From Ramlibacter sp. (GTDB lineage Bacteria; Pseudomonadota; Gammaproteobacteria; Burkholderiales; Burkholderiaceae_C): a stretch of 64,000 nucleotides of DNA. Location of the stretch: NCBI RefSeq assembly GCF_028291745.1, contig NZ_JAQGNQ010000002.1:1-64000 (forward strand), given 5' to 3'. This document shows, in pieces, positions 42,795 to 52,400 of this stretch. Position 1 is the stretch's first letter; the number at the start of each line of letters is the position of its first letter. The notes below the pieces were generated by a model. That model ran no database searches and was not told where the DNA came from. It saw only the letters and a program-made list of their open reading frames with translations. Made by a program: the position numbers and the translations under genes.

Positions 42795-45700
42795 GCGTCT
42801 CGGCGAATTTCATCAAGCGCCCCATCGGCACGACGCTGCTGGCACTGGCGATCCTGCTGCTCGGCGTTGCCGCCTATCCTCTGCTGCCGGTGGCGCCCCT
42901 GCCGCAGGTGGACTTCCCGACGATCCAGGTTTCGGCGAGCCTGCCGGGCGCCAGCCCCGAGACCATGGCATCGAACGTGGCCCAGCCGCTGGAGCGCCAG
43001 TTCTCGCTGATCTCCGGCCTGAGCCAGATGACGTCGCAAAGCGGCATCGGCAGCACCCAGGTCACGCTGCAGTTCGACCTGAACAAGAGCATCGACTCGG
43101 CGGCCCTGGACGTGCAGGCCGCCATCCAGGCCTCCGCCGGCCAGCTGCCGGCCAACCTGCCCAGCCCCCCGAACTGGCGCAAGACCAACCCGGCCGACGC
43201 GCCCATCATGCTGTTGGCCGTGCACTCCGACACGCTGCCGCTGACGGAGGTCGACCGCTACGCCGAGGACATCCTCGCGCAACAGATCTCGCGCGTGCCC
43301 GGCGTCGGCCTCGTCAACATCGGCGGCGCCCAGAAGCCCTCGGTGCGCATCCAGGCGGATCCCGCCAAGCTGGCCTCGCTCGGCGTGAGCCTCGAATACG
43401 TGCGCACCGTGATCGGCAGTGCCAGCGTCAACCAGCCCAAGGGCACGATCGACGGCCCGAACCAGGCCTTCACGGTCTACAGCAACGACCAGTTGCTGAA
43501 GGCGCAGCCCTGGAACGACGTGATCGTCGCCTACCGAAACGGCGCGCCGGTACGCGTGCGCGACATCGGTCAGGCCGTGGACGGCCCCGAGAACGTGAAG
43601 ATCGCGGCCTGGAGCTTCAAGGGCGCGGGTGCGCCCAAGGAGGGCGCGGTCACCGACGGTCGCGCCATCATCCTGCCGATCTACAAGGAGCCGGGCGCCA
43701 ACGTGATCACCACGGTGGACGCGATCAAGCAGGCCCTGCCCGGGCTGCAAGCGTCGATCCCGCCCAGCGTGCAGGTCAGCACGCTGGTGGACCGCACGCA
43801 GAACATCCGCGCCTCCGTGCGCGACGTGGAATTCACCCTGGCGCTCACGATCGGGCTGGTGGTGCTGGTGATCTTCCTGTTCCTGCGCAGCACCGCGGCG
43901 ACGCTGATCCCCAGCGTGACCGTGCCGCTGGCGCTGCTCGGGACGGCGGCCATCATGTACCCGCTCGGCTTCAGCCTCGACAACCTGTCGCTGATGGCGC
44001 TGACGATTTCGGTCGGCTTCGTCGTCGACGACGCGATCGTGATGCTGGAAAACATCTACCGGCACGTGGAGGACGGCATGCCTCCGCTGGAGGCCGCCTA
44101 CAAGGGCGCCGCGGAGATCGCCTTCACGATCGTGTCGATCTCGGTGTCGCTGGTTGCGGTGTTCATCCCGTTGCTGCTGATGGGCGGCATCGTGGGCCGC
44201 CTGTTCCGCGAATTCGCCGTCACGGTCACGCTGACCATCTTTGTCTCGGTGCTGGTGTCCCTGAGCCTCACACCCATGTTGTGCTCGCGCTTCCTGCGCA
44301 ACGAGCACGGCAAGAAGCACGGGCGGCTGTACCAGCTGTGCGAACGTGGCTTCGACGCCATGCTGAACGGCTACCGCCGCGGCCTCGACGTGGTGATGAA
44401 GCACCAGTTCGCCACCCTGTGCGTGTTCATCGCCACCATGGCCGCCACCGCGGTCCTCTACACGGTGATCCCGAAGGGATTCTTTCCGCAGCAGGACACC
44501 GGCTTCATCTTCGGCTCGGCCCAGAGCGCGCAGGACTCCTCGTTCGACTCGATGAACAAGCGCATGGTGCAGTTCGCCGACATCGTCCGGCGCGACCCTG
44601 ACGTCACCGGACTGGCCATGTTCGGCAACTCCTCGCAGTTCAACGCCGGCAACTTCTTCATCGCGCTGAAGCCGAAGGAGGAGGGCAGAAGCGCCAGCGC
44701 CGACGAGGTCATCGCGCGGCTGCGGCCCAAGCTCGCCCCGGTCGAGGGCGCGAGCCTGCTGATGCAGGCCGGCCAGGACATCAACGTGGGTGGCCGGCAG
44801 GCGCGCACGCAATTCCAGTACACGCTGACGGACCCCGAACTCGACGAGCTGAACGAATGGGCGCCGAAGATCCTGGAGCGCCTGCAGCACCTGCCGCAGC
44901 TCACCGACGTGTCCTCCGACCTGCAGAACTCGGCGGCGACGGCGCAAGTGGTCATCGACCGCGACCGGGCCTCCAGCTTCGGCATCACCCCGGCGATGAT
45001 CGACGCCACCATCTACGACGCCATCGGCCAGCGCCAGGTGGCCCAGTACTTCACGCAGATCAACAGCTACCACGTGGTGCTGGAAGTCACGCCGGCGCTG
45101 CAGCGCGACCCGGACCTGTTCTCCAAGCTGTACATCACCTCACCGCTGACCCAGCATCAGGTGCCCCTGTCCACGTTCGCGAAGATCGACACCAGCAAGA
45201 CCGCCTACCTGGCCATCAGCCATCAGAGCCAGTTCCCGGCGGTGACGCTGTCGTTCAACCTGGTGCCGGGCGCCGCGCTGGGCGATGCGGTCGACGCGAT
45301 CAATGCAGCCACGCGGCAGATGGGCCTGCCCGCCTCGCTGCACGAGTCATTCCAGGAACCGCCCAGGCCTTCCAGGCCTCGCTCGCCACCCAGCCCTACC
45401 TGATCGCGGCGGCGCTGGTCGCGGTGTACATCGTCCTGGGGCTGCTGTACGAGAGCTACATCCACCCGCTCACCATCCTGTCCACGCTCCCCTCCGCCGG
45501 CGCGGGAGCGGTGCTGATCCTGATGGCGGGCGGCTACGACCTGAGCGTGATCGCCCTGATCGGCATCATCCTGCTGATCGGCATCGTCAAGAAGAATGGC
45601 ATCATGATGGTGGACTTCGCGCTCAAGGCAGAACGCGAACAAGGCATGAGTCCCGAACAGGCCATCTACCAGGCGTGCCTGCTGCGTTTCCGCCCGATCA

Positions 45701-45957
45701 TGATGACCACCATGTGCGCGCTCCTGAGCGGCCTGCCGCTGATGCTCAGTCATGGCGCCGGCTCCGAGCTGCGCCGGCCCCTGGGCTACGCGATGGTGGG
45801 CGGTTTGGCGCTGTCGCAGGCGCTGACGCTGTTCACGACGCCGGTCGTCTACCTGTACCTCGATCGCGCCCACCAGTGGTACACGCGCAAGAAGAAGGCG
45901 CGGCTGCAACGCAAGCTGCCGCCGCAAGGTGCCGTGCAGCCAGCGGCGGCGCAGTGA
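42791..45957 (+). pseudogene. RND efflux permease (MdtB/MdtC/MuxB-like) with a single-base frameshift
   Basis: The gene covers about 1055 codons. The start frame (GTG at 42791) runs through TM1 (PIGTTLLALAILLLGVAAYPLLPVAPLPQVDFPTIQV), the proton-relay helix SVGFVVDDAIVMLENIYRHVEDG and the second periplasmic loop to SLHESFQ, then breaks at about 45352-45360 and stops at 45403. The next frame continues exactly where expected, [44 protein letters not shown], through TM9-TM12 to 45957. Restoring one G (CAGGGAACC for CAGGAACC) repairs it. If real, the last four helices are lost and the pump is dead; the intact surroundings suggest a recent mutation or a homopolymer sequencing error. Confidence 0.88.
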
Positions 45958-45972
45958 AGCGAGGCACGCGAC

Positions 45973-46665
45973 TTGAAGCTGCTGATCGTTGAAGACGAAG
46001 CCAAGACCATCGAGTACCTGCAAAAGGGCCTTGCCGAACAGGGCTGCGCGGTCGACGTGGCCACCAACGGTTACGACGGCCGCCACCTCGCCCTGGTGCA
46101 CGATTACGATGTGGTGGTACTCGACGTGATGCTGCCGGGCGTGGACGGGCTGACGGTGTTGCGCGACCTGCGCCGCGCCAAGCAGACGCCGGTGATCATG
46201 CTGACCGCGCGCGACCGCATCGAAGATCGGGTGCGGGGGCTGCAGGAAGGCGCCGACGACTACCTGGTCAAGCCCTTCTCCTTCCTGGAACTGCTGGCGC
46301 GCCTGCAGGCGCTCACGCGGCGCGGACGCACCCAGGAGCCGACGCAGTTCCACCTGGCCAACCTCCAGATCGACCTGATCTCCCGCAAGGCCTGGCGCGG
46401 CTCCACGCGCATCGACCTGACCGCGAAGGAGTTCGCGCTGCTCGCCGTGCTGGCACGGCACCAGGGAGAGATCCTGTCCAAGACCGCCATCGCGGAAATG
46501 GTGTGGGACATGAACTTCGACAGCCACACCAACGTGGTGGAGGTCGCCATCAAGCGTCTGCGCGCCAAGATCGACGGCGGCTTCAGCCCGAAGCTGCTGC
46601 ACACCATGCGCGGCATGGGCTACGTGCTGGAGGCGCGCGACGAGGTGGAGGCCAGCGCCGAATGA
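45973..46665 (+). CDS. OmpR-family response regulator (CusR/IrlR type)
   Basis: A 230-residue two-component regulator starting with TTG. The receiver domain has the acidic pocket VEDEAK, the phospho-acceptor aspartate in [16 protein letters not shown], the threonine in VIMLTAR and the lysine in [10 protein letters not shown] winged-helix DNA-binding domain follows ([10 protein letters not shown]-type segment [54 protein letters not shown]). It is closest to the heavy-metal response-regulator group. It is 15 bp after the RND permease gene and overlaps the kinase gene by 4 bp, so it likely controls this efflux operon. Confidence 0.93.
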   Translation: MKLLIVEDEAKTIEYLQKGLAEQGCAVDVATNGYDGRHLALVHDYDVVVLDVMLPGVDGLTVLRDLRRAKQTPVIMLTARDRIEDRVRGLQEGADDYLVKPFSFLELLARLQALTRRGRTQEPTQFHLANLQIDLISRKAWRGSTRIDLTAKEFALLAVLARHQGEILSKTAIAEMVWDMNFDSHTNVVEVAIKRLRAKIDGGFSPKLLHTMRGMGYVLEARDEVEASAE

Positions 46666-48041
46666 AGGGCTCGATCACCTGGCGGCTGGCCTGCATGTAC
46701 GCCGTGGTGGCGTTCGTCACCTTCGCAGTCATGGGCGCCGCGCTCTACATGGTGCTGCAGACGGAGCTGGTGCGGCGCGAGGACGACCAGCTCACGACCT
46801 ATTCCCAGGGCTTGCAATACAGCATCGAGCGCAGCGGCACGCTCGAGCGCTGGGCCCGGGTGACGGCCAAGATGGACACACTGACTCCTGCGGACGGCAG
46901 CGTGCGCTTCTGGGTGCTGTCGCCGGATCCGCGCTTCGGCTATGGCCGCGGCGCGCGGGATGTGGCGGCGCAGATCCGTGCGGACGGCAGCGACAGAGTC
47001 AGCGACAGCGGCATCGGTTATCGGACGCTCGCGCGCACCATCGGCCCGCTGGAGGAGCGCCCGCCGGTGCGGCTGGTCGTGGGCGTGAACAAGCGCTTCT
47101 TCGAACGCACCCTGGCCACTTTCGCCGCCGCCTACTCGCTGCTGGCGCTGGTCGCCACGCTGGTGGCCGCCGGCATGGGTTTCTGGATCGGGCGCGTCGG
47201 GCTGCGGCCCGTGCGCCAGCTCTCGCGCGATGCCCAGGCGCTGCAGCCGAACCGGTCCGCCCAGCGCCTGGCCGCCGGCGCCCTGCCGGTGGAATTGCGC
47301 GACCTGGCCGGCGCCTTCAACGGCGCTCTGGAGCGGCTGGAAAATGCGTACCAGCAGTTGGAGGGCTTCAATGCCGACGTTGCGCATGAACTGCGAACGC
47401 CGCTCGCCAACCTGATCGGCGCGACCCAGGTCGTGCTTTCGCGCCCGCGCAATGCGGTGCAGTTCCAGGAGGTGCTCCAGTCGAACCTGGAGGAGCTTGA
47501 GCGGCTGCGTTCGATCGTCAACGACATGCTTTTCCTGGCCCGCGCCGACCAGGGCGAGGTGGCGACCGCGCTGGCCGAATGCATCGTGGCCGGCGAGGTC
47601 CGCAAGACCTTGGACTTCTTCGAATTCCTGCTCGACGAGAAGAACATCGTCGTGACGGTGGAAGGCGAACTGGACGTGACCGCCACGATGGAGCGGGCCC
47701 TGTTCCGCCGGGCGCTGTCGAATCTCGTGCAGAACGGCATCACGCATTCCCGGCCTGGCGCGCGCCTGGTGGTGAGCATCCGCACGGACGAGCGCTTCGT
47801 GTGGGTGGCGATCAGCAATGCCGGCGAGGCGATCGCTCAAGCGCACCTGCAGCGCCTGTTCGATCGCTTCTATCGCGTGGACGTGGCGCGCAACGACGGC
47901 CAGAGCGAACACGGTTTCGGCCTCGGCCTGGCGATCGTGAAGGCCATCGCGCGCATGCACGGCGGCCGCGTGACGGCGAGGAGCGACAACGGCGTCACGA
48001 CCATCGGTTTCAGCCTGCTGCGCACTGCGACCCAGACTTGA
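46662..48041 (+). CDS. Sensor histidine kinase (heavy-metal sensor / CusS type)
   Basis: A 459-residue membrane kinase. TM1 is at about residues 8-32, then a periplasmic sensor region (about 33-155), TM2 ([21 protein letters not shown]) and HAMP ([14 protein letters not shown]). The HisKA histidine is in [16 protein letters not shown]. The N-box is [14 protein letters not shown], and the G2 box is [19 protein letters not shown]. The G1 box appears as ISNAGEAI, as is common in this subfamily. The start overlaps the regulator stop (ATGA). No metal-binding histidine/methionine cluster stands out in the periplasmic loop, so the ligand may not be a metal. Confidence 0.92.
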   Translation: MKGSITWRLACMYAVVAFVTFAVMGAALYMVLQTELVRREDDQLTTYSQGLQYSIERSGTLERWARVTAKMDTLTPADGSVRFWVLSPDPRFGYGRGARDVAAQIRADGSDRVSDSGIGYRTLARTIGPLEERPPVRLVVGVNKRFFERTLATFAAAYSLLALVATLVAAGMGFWIGRVGLRPVRQLSRDAQALQPNRSAQRLAAGALPVELRDLAGAFNGALERLENAYQQLEGFNADVAHELRTPLANLIGATQVVLSRPRNAVQFQEVLQSNLEELERLRSIVNDMLFLARADQGEVATALAECIVAGEVRKTLDFFEFLLDEKNIVVTVEGELDVTATMERALFRRALSNLVQNGITHSRPGARLVVSIRTDERFVWVAISNAGEAIAQAHLQRLFDRFYRVDVARNDGQSEHGFGLGLAIVKAIARMHGGRVTARSDNGVTTIGFSLLRTATQT

Positions 48042-48058
48042 TTCGCCGCGCCCGCAGG

Positions 48059-48196
48059 CCGGCTTTCGCCGAGATCGGTCTGCCGCAGATGCAGGCCGTC
48101 ACCTGGTACGCGGTGGTCGCGCCCCTGGGTACGCCGGCCGACATGGTCAAGGCGCTCAACGAGTCCCTGGTAGCCGCCATCGCTGGCACCAGGTGA
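48059..48196 (+). pseudogene. 3' remnant of a Bug/TTT binding-protein gene
   Basis: Directly after the kinase stop an open frame reads PAFAEIGLPQMQAVTWYAVVAPLGTPADMVKALNESLVAAIAGTR and then stops. This matches the C-terminal third of Bug proteins (P-x-x-x-E-x-GLP...W-x-G-x-x-x-P-x-GTP...V-x-x-LN), as in the complete copy at 2393. The N-terminal two thirds are missing. It is a gene fragment, possibly left by a deletion that joined the kinase gene to this site. Confidence 0.75.
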
Positions 48197-48673
48197 TCCG
48201 CCAAGCCAACGTTACCCGGGAGTAAGCAGGGAACGCCGCAGCAAAGGGCGCGTCACGCCCTCATGCGGACTGCAGGACGAGCGGCGGGGGCGCGTGCACT
48301 TCTGCGGCCCGGCCCGCCGTCAGCACGGCTTCATGCGCCAGGCGGAAGGCGGCGACCGAGCGGGCTAGCGACCCTGCCTCGCGCCGAGTGAGTTCGGAGG
48401 CAGACTTCGCATCGGCCAGGTCGGGACGCGCCGTAAAGAGACTACTGACCAGCCGGCTTTGTGCTGTCTGCAAGCGTCGTGGTGCGTTACCGCCTGTCCT
48501 GAAGCGAATGCCGTCCGGCGCGGCAGCACTTGGGTGCCGTGACATTCACCACGCATTCGGCTGCGAGCTCATCCGCACGTGTTAACAACTCGTCACATTG
48601 CGACAGACTCACGGGTGCCGGACCGCAGCACCACGTCGAGAGACCGCTGAGGAACGCGCAAGCCACTCTTTCA
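48197..48673. other. Intergenic stretch with no supported gene
   Basis: This 477-bp stretch between the Bug remnant and the chemotaxis-receptor remnant holds one 94-codon minus-strand frame (48261-48545). It has no good ribosome-binding site and no recognisable motif. I see no promoter, terminator or RNA element that I can support. The location between two gene remnants suggests decayed sequence. Confidence 0.5.
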
Positions 48674-49516
48674 ATGAGCATTCAAGAGACGTCCAGCTCG
48701 ATGGAAGAACTCACATCGACCGTGACTCAGAACGCCGCCAACGCCCGCCAGGCCAGCGAGCTGGCGGTGGGGGCCAGGGAAGTGGCGCGCAAGGGCGGAC
48801 AGGTTGTCGGCCGCGTGGTGAGCACCATGACCGGCATCTCCGAGGCGTCGCGCAGAATCTCGGACATCATCGGTGTGATCGATGGCATCGCGTTCCAGAC
48901 CAACATACTGGCTCTGAATGCCGCGGTGGAAGCGGCGCGTGCCGGCGAACAGGGCCGCGGCTTCGCCGTGGTTGCGGCGGAGGTGCGCAACCTGGCGCAG
49001 CGCAGCGCGCAAGCGGCCAAGGAGATCAAGACGCTGATCGTCGATTCGGTCGACAAGGTCGACGCGGGCACCAAGCTGGTGGATGCTGCCGGGAAGACCA
49101 TGCAGGAGATCGTCGATTCGGTCAGTAAAGTGAGCGAGCTCATCGCCGAGATCGCTCTGGCCAGCCAGGAGCAGAGCGCCGGCATCGAGCAGGTGAATAC
49201 CGCGATCACCCAGATGGACCAGGTCGTGCAGCAGAACGCGTCGCTGGTGGAAGAAGCCACGGCGGCGACCGAATCGATGAAAGAGCAGGCCGCGGCGCTG
49301 CTGCAGAAGGTGTCCCGGTTCAAACTCAAGGGCGAGCACGCCATGCCCGGTACGCAGTCTGCCGATGTGACGCGGACCACGTCGCGCGGGATCGCGGCGC
49401 CGGAATGGATCCGCGGCCCCAGCGAAGGCACGCGACCGCTGCACGGCGGGTTCGGCGGGGCGCTTGCGGCCCGCGTCACTGCCAACGGCTCCCCCATGGA
49501 GTGGAGACAGTTCTGA
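48674..49516 (+). pseudogene. Methyl-accepting chemotaxis protein, 5'-truncated
   Basis: The conserved cytoplasmic signalling domain is present: [22 protein letters not shown], the hairpin tip [48 protein letters not shown], and the return helix [24 protein letters not shown]. The C-terminal EWRQF fits the xWxxF tail that binds CheR/CheB. The membrane helices, ligand domain, HAMP and the first part of the signalling helix are missing; upstream in-frame sequence has no receptor character. The ATG at 48674 has no clear ribosome-binding site. This is a gene remnant, or possibly a soluble receptor fragment. Confidence 0.8.
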
Positions 49517-49567
49517 GGGGGCGCCCGACACGCTGGTCTGACCGGCGCTGCCGCGCCGGGTGCGGTC

Positions 49568-49654
49568 ATGCACCGCACGACGCGCGTGGTGCGCCCGGAC
49601 GGCAGTACCGTCGTGCGTCGTACGACCCGGGTGACGCGGCGCGTCGCTCCGTGA
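49568..49654 (+). other. Very small arginine-rich frame (28 codons), coding status unclear
   Basis: In the same frame as the receptor stop, an ATG opens a peptide HRTTRVVRPDGSTVVRRTTRV with an internal repeat (TTRVV...TTRVT). The preceding in-frame codons GAAAPGAV also look protein-like, so this may be the tail of a lost secreted or repeat protein. There is no convincing ribosome-binding site. Confidence 0.25.
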
Positions 49655-49719
49655 CGACCGACTGCCATGATGCGAGCAACCCGGACTCCACCGGCTTCGA
49701 CCCGAACGGAGGGGCTCCG

Positions 49720-49779
49720 AGGTGCTGGGCGGGAGGCCACCTTCAAGGCGTGAGCGTCGGGATGAAATACGCGTTCTGA
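49720..49779 (+). pseudogene. Possible 3' remnant of an outer-membrane beta-barrel gene
   Basis: An open frame ends GVSVGMKYAF and then TGA (49777-49779). Alternating hydrophobic residues and a terminal phenylalanine after an aromatic are the hallmark of an outer-membrane protein's last strand. A clean 10-bp hairpin follows within 15 bp, as at a genuine gene end. Nothing upstream resembles a barrel protein. The left boundary given is arbitrary. Confidence 0.35.
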
Positions 49780-49793
49780 GTCTCAGGGACGCT

Positions 49794-49822
49794 GCGGAGA
49801 GGCCTCTTTCACGCCTCTCCGC
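49794..49822 (+). terminator. Hairpin after the putative OMP remnant
   Basis: Perfect 10-bp arms GCGGAGAGGC / GCCTCTCCGC around a 9-base loop, 15 bases past the TGA at 49779. It has no T-tract but is the strongest hairpin in this stretch. From here to the deacetylase gene end (49966) I see nothing else. Confidence 0.5.
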
Positions 49823-49965
49823 GCGCTGGTTGCGCCAAGCGCCTTTCACCAGCAACGGCGCAGTGCCGTGCCCCGGTACGCTGTCCCGTCGCTGCAGGCG
49901 AGAGCGGTACACACCAGATCAGCCGCTGCGCGACGGCCAGCGCGATCGCAATGTGTCCGCTCACC

Positions 49966-50835
49966 CTACGCAGCAACCTGCGGCACTGCGGCAAAAGCCC
50001 CTAGCTGTACCCCGCAAAGCCGCACGAGCGCGTCGAAACCCGACCCGGCAAGAACATCGAATTCACAGCGGCGCGCCGCGGTGAACGCCGCCGCCCCGCC
50101 GCCGACGCTCGGATGGCACATGAGCAGGTCGCCGTCGCCCGCGGAGCGTAGCCAGGTCGTCAGCAAGGCAAGATAGCGATCCGCGCCACCATGGAATCCA
50201 TACACCCCCAGCAGATGCCGGTTCTGGGCAATGCCCGTCGCTGCGCACAACTGGCGCAGTCCATGTTCGCCCAGGGCCTGGATCACCCGTGCCTTGCCGC
50301 CTGCGGCAGGGGGCACGCGCGTGCTGCGTACCCACGGTAGTTCCCGGTAGCGAGAGGCCAGCACCGAAATCAGGACTTCGCGCACGCCCGGCAGCTGATG
50401 CACGTGCTGGTGCCCGTCGACATGCGCGGGCGCACGTCCGACGGCGCTTTCGAAGCGATCGCACTGCGCCTCGATCTCTGCGCGCAGCCGCAGGGTGTCG
50501 ATCCGTCCCAAGGCGCTGCGCGCCAACCATTCAGGCAACGAGCCACGGCACCGCGGATCCACGGTGTATTCGGTCAGGTCCAGGTGCAGGCCGACGCCGA
50601 CCCGCCACGGGGCGAGCTCCGCGGTGGCCTTTGCTGCTTCACGCCAGGCCGGCGCAGCGACCATGCAACTCACAGCGCCGAGGCGTCCGAGCGCCGCCAG
50701 GCCCAGGGCGGCGCGGTGGATGCCCGCATCCAGGCCGAAGTCATCGACGCATACCGTCAGGCGGGGCTGCGGCATGGACGATGACGCTTCACTGGGGTCA
50801 AGGCGGTCGCCCGTGCGGCTTGCCACTTCCGTCAT
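49966..50835 (-). CDS. ChbG/HpnK (YdjC-like) carbohydrate deacetylase, NaxD-like context
   Basis: A 289-residue metal-dependent deacetylase. The metal-binding aspartates are in RLTVCVDDFGLDAGIH. Histidines are in GVGLHLDLTEY and in HVDGHQHVHQLPGV, and a conserved GDLLMCHPS lies near the end. The family removes acetyl groups from N-acetyl sugars. The start at 50835 overlaps the GT39 stop by 4 bp (ATGA); MPQPRL at 50775 is an alternative. It lies downstream of polyprenyl-phosphate glycosyltransferase and ArnT-like genes, the arrangement known for Francisella NaxD with FlmF/FlmK and for the Bordetella lipid A glucosamine system. A role in deacetylating an undecaprenyl-linked hexosamine is therefore likely, but inferred. 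Confidence 0.87.
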   Translation of the reverse strand: MTEVASRTGDRLDPSEASSSMPQPRLTVCVDDFGLDAGIHRAALGLAALGRLGAVSCMVAAPAWREAAKATAELAPWRVGVGLHLDLTEYTVDPRCRGSLPEWLARSALGRIDTLRLRAEIEAQCDRFESAVGRAPAHVDGHQHVHQLPGVREVLISVLASRYRELPWVRSTRVPPAAGGKARVIQALGEHGLRQLCAATGIAQNRHLLGVYGFHGGADRYLALLTTWLRSAGDGDLLMCHPSVGGGAAAFTAARRCEFDVLAGSGFDALVRLCGVQLGAFAAVPQVAA

Positions 50836-52400
50836 GACATGCCTTGCGGGTGCGCTGCGGGTGATCGGCCGCAGCCCGCCGCCTTGAGCACGGCTGGGGC
50901 GTTGGCTGGCAACTGCCACAGCTTGCGGTCTGCAGTGGCCGCGATCACCTTGGCATCGGCCATGACTGCATAGCGCGCCGCCACTTCTGGCGCGGCAATC
51001 ACCCAGGTGGTGCGGCCATCGCACAACATCGACGGCCACTGTGCCGGAGTGACCTGCACGGCGCGCGATTGCACCGGGTCGAAGTGGCCGGCATCCGCGA
51101 GTTCCTTGCGCCAGTTGTCCTGCCGCGCCTCGACCCCCTGCCAATCCTCCACCACGACCACCGGATGCCGCAGGCGCGCATAGAAGGACAGGTCGAAGTC
51201 GTAGGCCTGCAGCAGAACGACCCGGTCCCCGTCCGCCACGACCTGGCGCAGCTCCACGCCGATGGCTCGGCCCGATTTGCGTGGGAACACGGCGACGCCC
51301 ACAACGAGGGCCAGGCATCCCGCCAACGCCACGCCGGCACTGGCACGCCAGAAGCGGCCGATGCGTGCTGGCGTGCGCCACTCCATTGCGCCGAAGCGCT
51401 GCGCCACCAGGAGGGCCAGCGGCCAGCACACCGGCAGGATGTAGCCCACGAGCTTGGATTGGGGCAGCGAGAAGAACACGGTGATGGCGATCAACCAGGT
51501 CCACAACAACTGGCGAATCGCCCGTCCGGTCGCATCGAGCTCGCTGTCGCGGCGCACCGCGGCCACCAGCCACCCGGACCACGGCAGGGCCAGCACCGCC
51601 AGCACCACCGGATAGAAAATCACCGGCTGGCGGTTGTTGAAGCCGCCCTGCGCGAACCGCGAGAATTGCTGCACGATGAAGAAGTAGCGCGCGAACTCGG
51701 GAAAGCGCAGTTGCATCAGCACGAACCAGGGCCCGGCCAGCAGCGTGAACAGCAGCATGCCGGGAAGCCACAACAGTCGCGGCAGCAAGCGCCATTGCCG
51801 GCGCAGCAGCAACCACGCGAGCAGCACCAGACCGGGCAGCACGATGCCGATCAGCCCCTTGGCCAGCACTGCGAGAGCCGCGAAGGCATAGCCCGCCGCG
51901 AGGCCGGCGCGCCGGGGCCCCGGCAACGCATCGGCCAGGACGGCATGGGCAAAGCCGAACACCGAGACGGCCATGCAGCCAGCCACCAGCATGTCGAGGT
52001 TGGCGAACTGGCTGCCGATGAAGACGAGGGGCTGCGTCGCCAGCACCAGCAAGGCGGCGCGCGCGACCCGCTCGCCGCACCAGCGCCGCGCGAACAGATG
52101 GAGGGCGGTGGCGCCGGCGCAAGCGCCCAGCCAGGGCGTGAGGCGCACCGCCCACTCATGCGGTCCGAACAGCGCCATCGACCCGGCGGTCATCCAGTAG
52201 AACAGCGGCGGCTTGTGGAAGTAGGGCAGACCGTCCAGCCGTGGAACGATCCAGTCGCCTGAAGTCAGCATGCCCCAGGCCACGCCGACGTAGCGGCCTT
52301 CGTCCGGCAGCCCGAGCGGCCGCACCCAGGCCGTGAAGCCCAGCCAGACGAACAGCAGCAGCAGCGGAACATGGCGGCCGCGTAACATCTGCGCGTTCAC
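50832..52400 (-). CDS. GT39-family glycosyltransferase (ArnT-like)
   Basis: A 522-residue inner-membrane enzyme with about 12 helices and a C-terminal periplasmic domain. The N-terminal loop LGLPDEGRYVGVAWGMLTSGDWIVPRLDGLPYFHKPPLFYWMTAGSMALFG contains the DEGRY motif, with the catalytic acidic residue, and the FHKPPLFYW motif, both typical of ArnT. ArnT enzymes move an amino sugar from undecaprenyl phosphate to lipid A at the periplasmic face. It overlaps the genes on both sides by 4 bp. Amino-arabinose synthesis genes (arnA, arnB, arnD) are absent here, so the sugar is probably a hexosamine. Confidence 0.92.
   Translation of the reverse strand: MNAQMLRGRHVPLLLLFVWLGFTAWVRPLGLPDEGRYVGVAWGMLTSGDWIVPRLDGLPYFHKPPLFYWMTAGSMALFGPHEWAVRLTPWLGACAGATALHLFARRWCGERVARAALLVLATQPLVFIGSQFANLDMLVAGCMAVSVFGFAHAVLADALPGPRRAGLAAGYAFAALAVLAKGLIGIVLPGLVLLAWLLLRRQWRLLPRLLWLPGMLLFTLLAGPWFVLMQLRFPEFARYFFIVQQFSRFAQGGFNNRQPVIFYPVVLAVLALPWSGWLVAAVRRDSELDATGRAIRQLLWTWLIAITVFFSLPQSKLVGYILPVCWPLALLVAQRFGAMEWRTPARIGRFWRASAGVALAGCLALVVGVAVFPRKSGRAIGVELRQVVADGDRVVLLQAYDFDLSFYARLRHPVVVVEDWQGVEARQDNWRKELADAGHFDPVQSRAVQVTPAQWPSMLCDGRTTWVIAAPEVAARYAVMADAKVIAATADRKLWQLPANAPAVLKAAGCGRSPAAHPQGMS

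Noticed and set aside
42587-45073. 828-codon minus-strand ORF
   Set aside because: Antisense shadow of the second RND permease and adaptor.
48261-48545. 94-codon minus-strand ORF as a gene
   Set aside because: No ribosome-binding site, no motif, and it lies in a decayed stretch between two gene remnants; too weak to call.
49405-49779. 124-codon ORF as a full gene
   Set aside because: The first two thirds are a shadow of the receptor 3' end; only the last residues (GVSVGMKYAF) look like real protein, so only a remnant was listed.
48059-49822. Insertion sequence or phage as the cause of the decay zone
   Set aside because: No transposase, integrase, terminal inverted repeats or target duplication could be seen.
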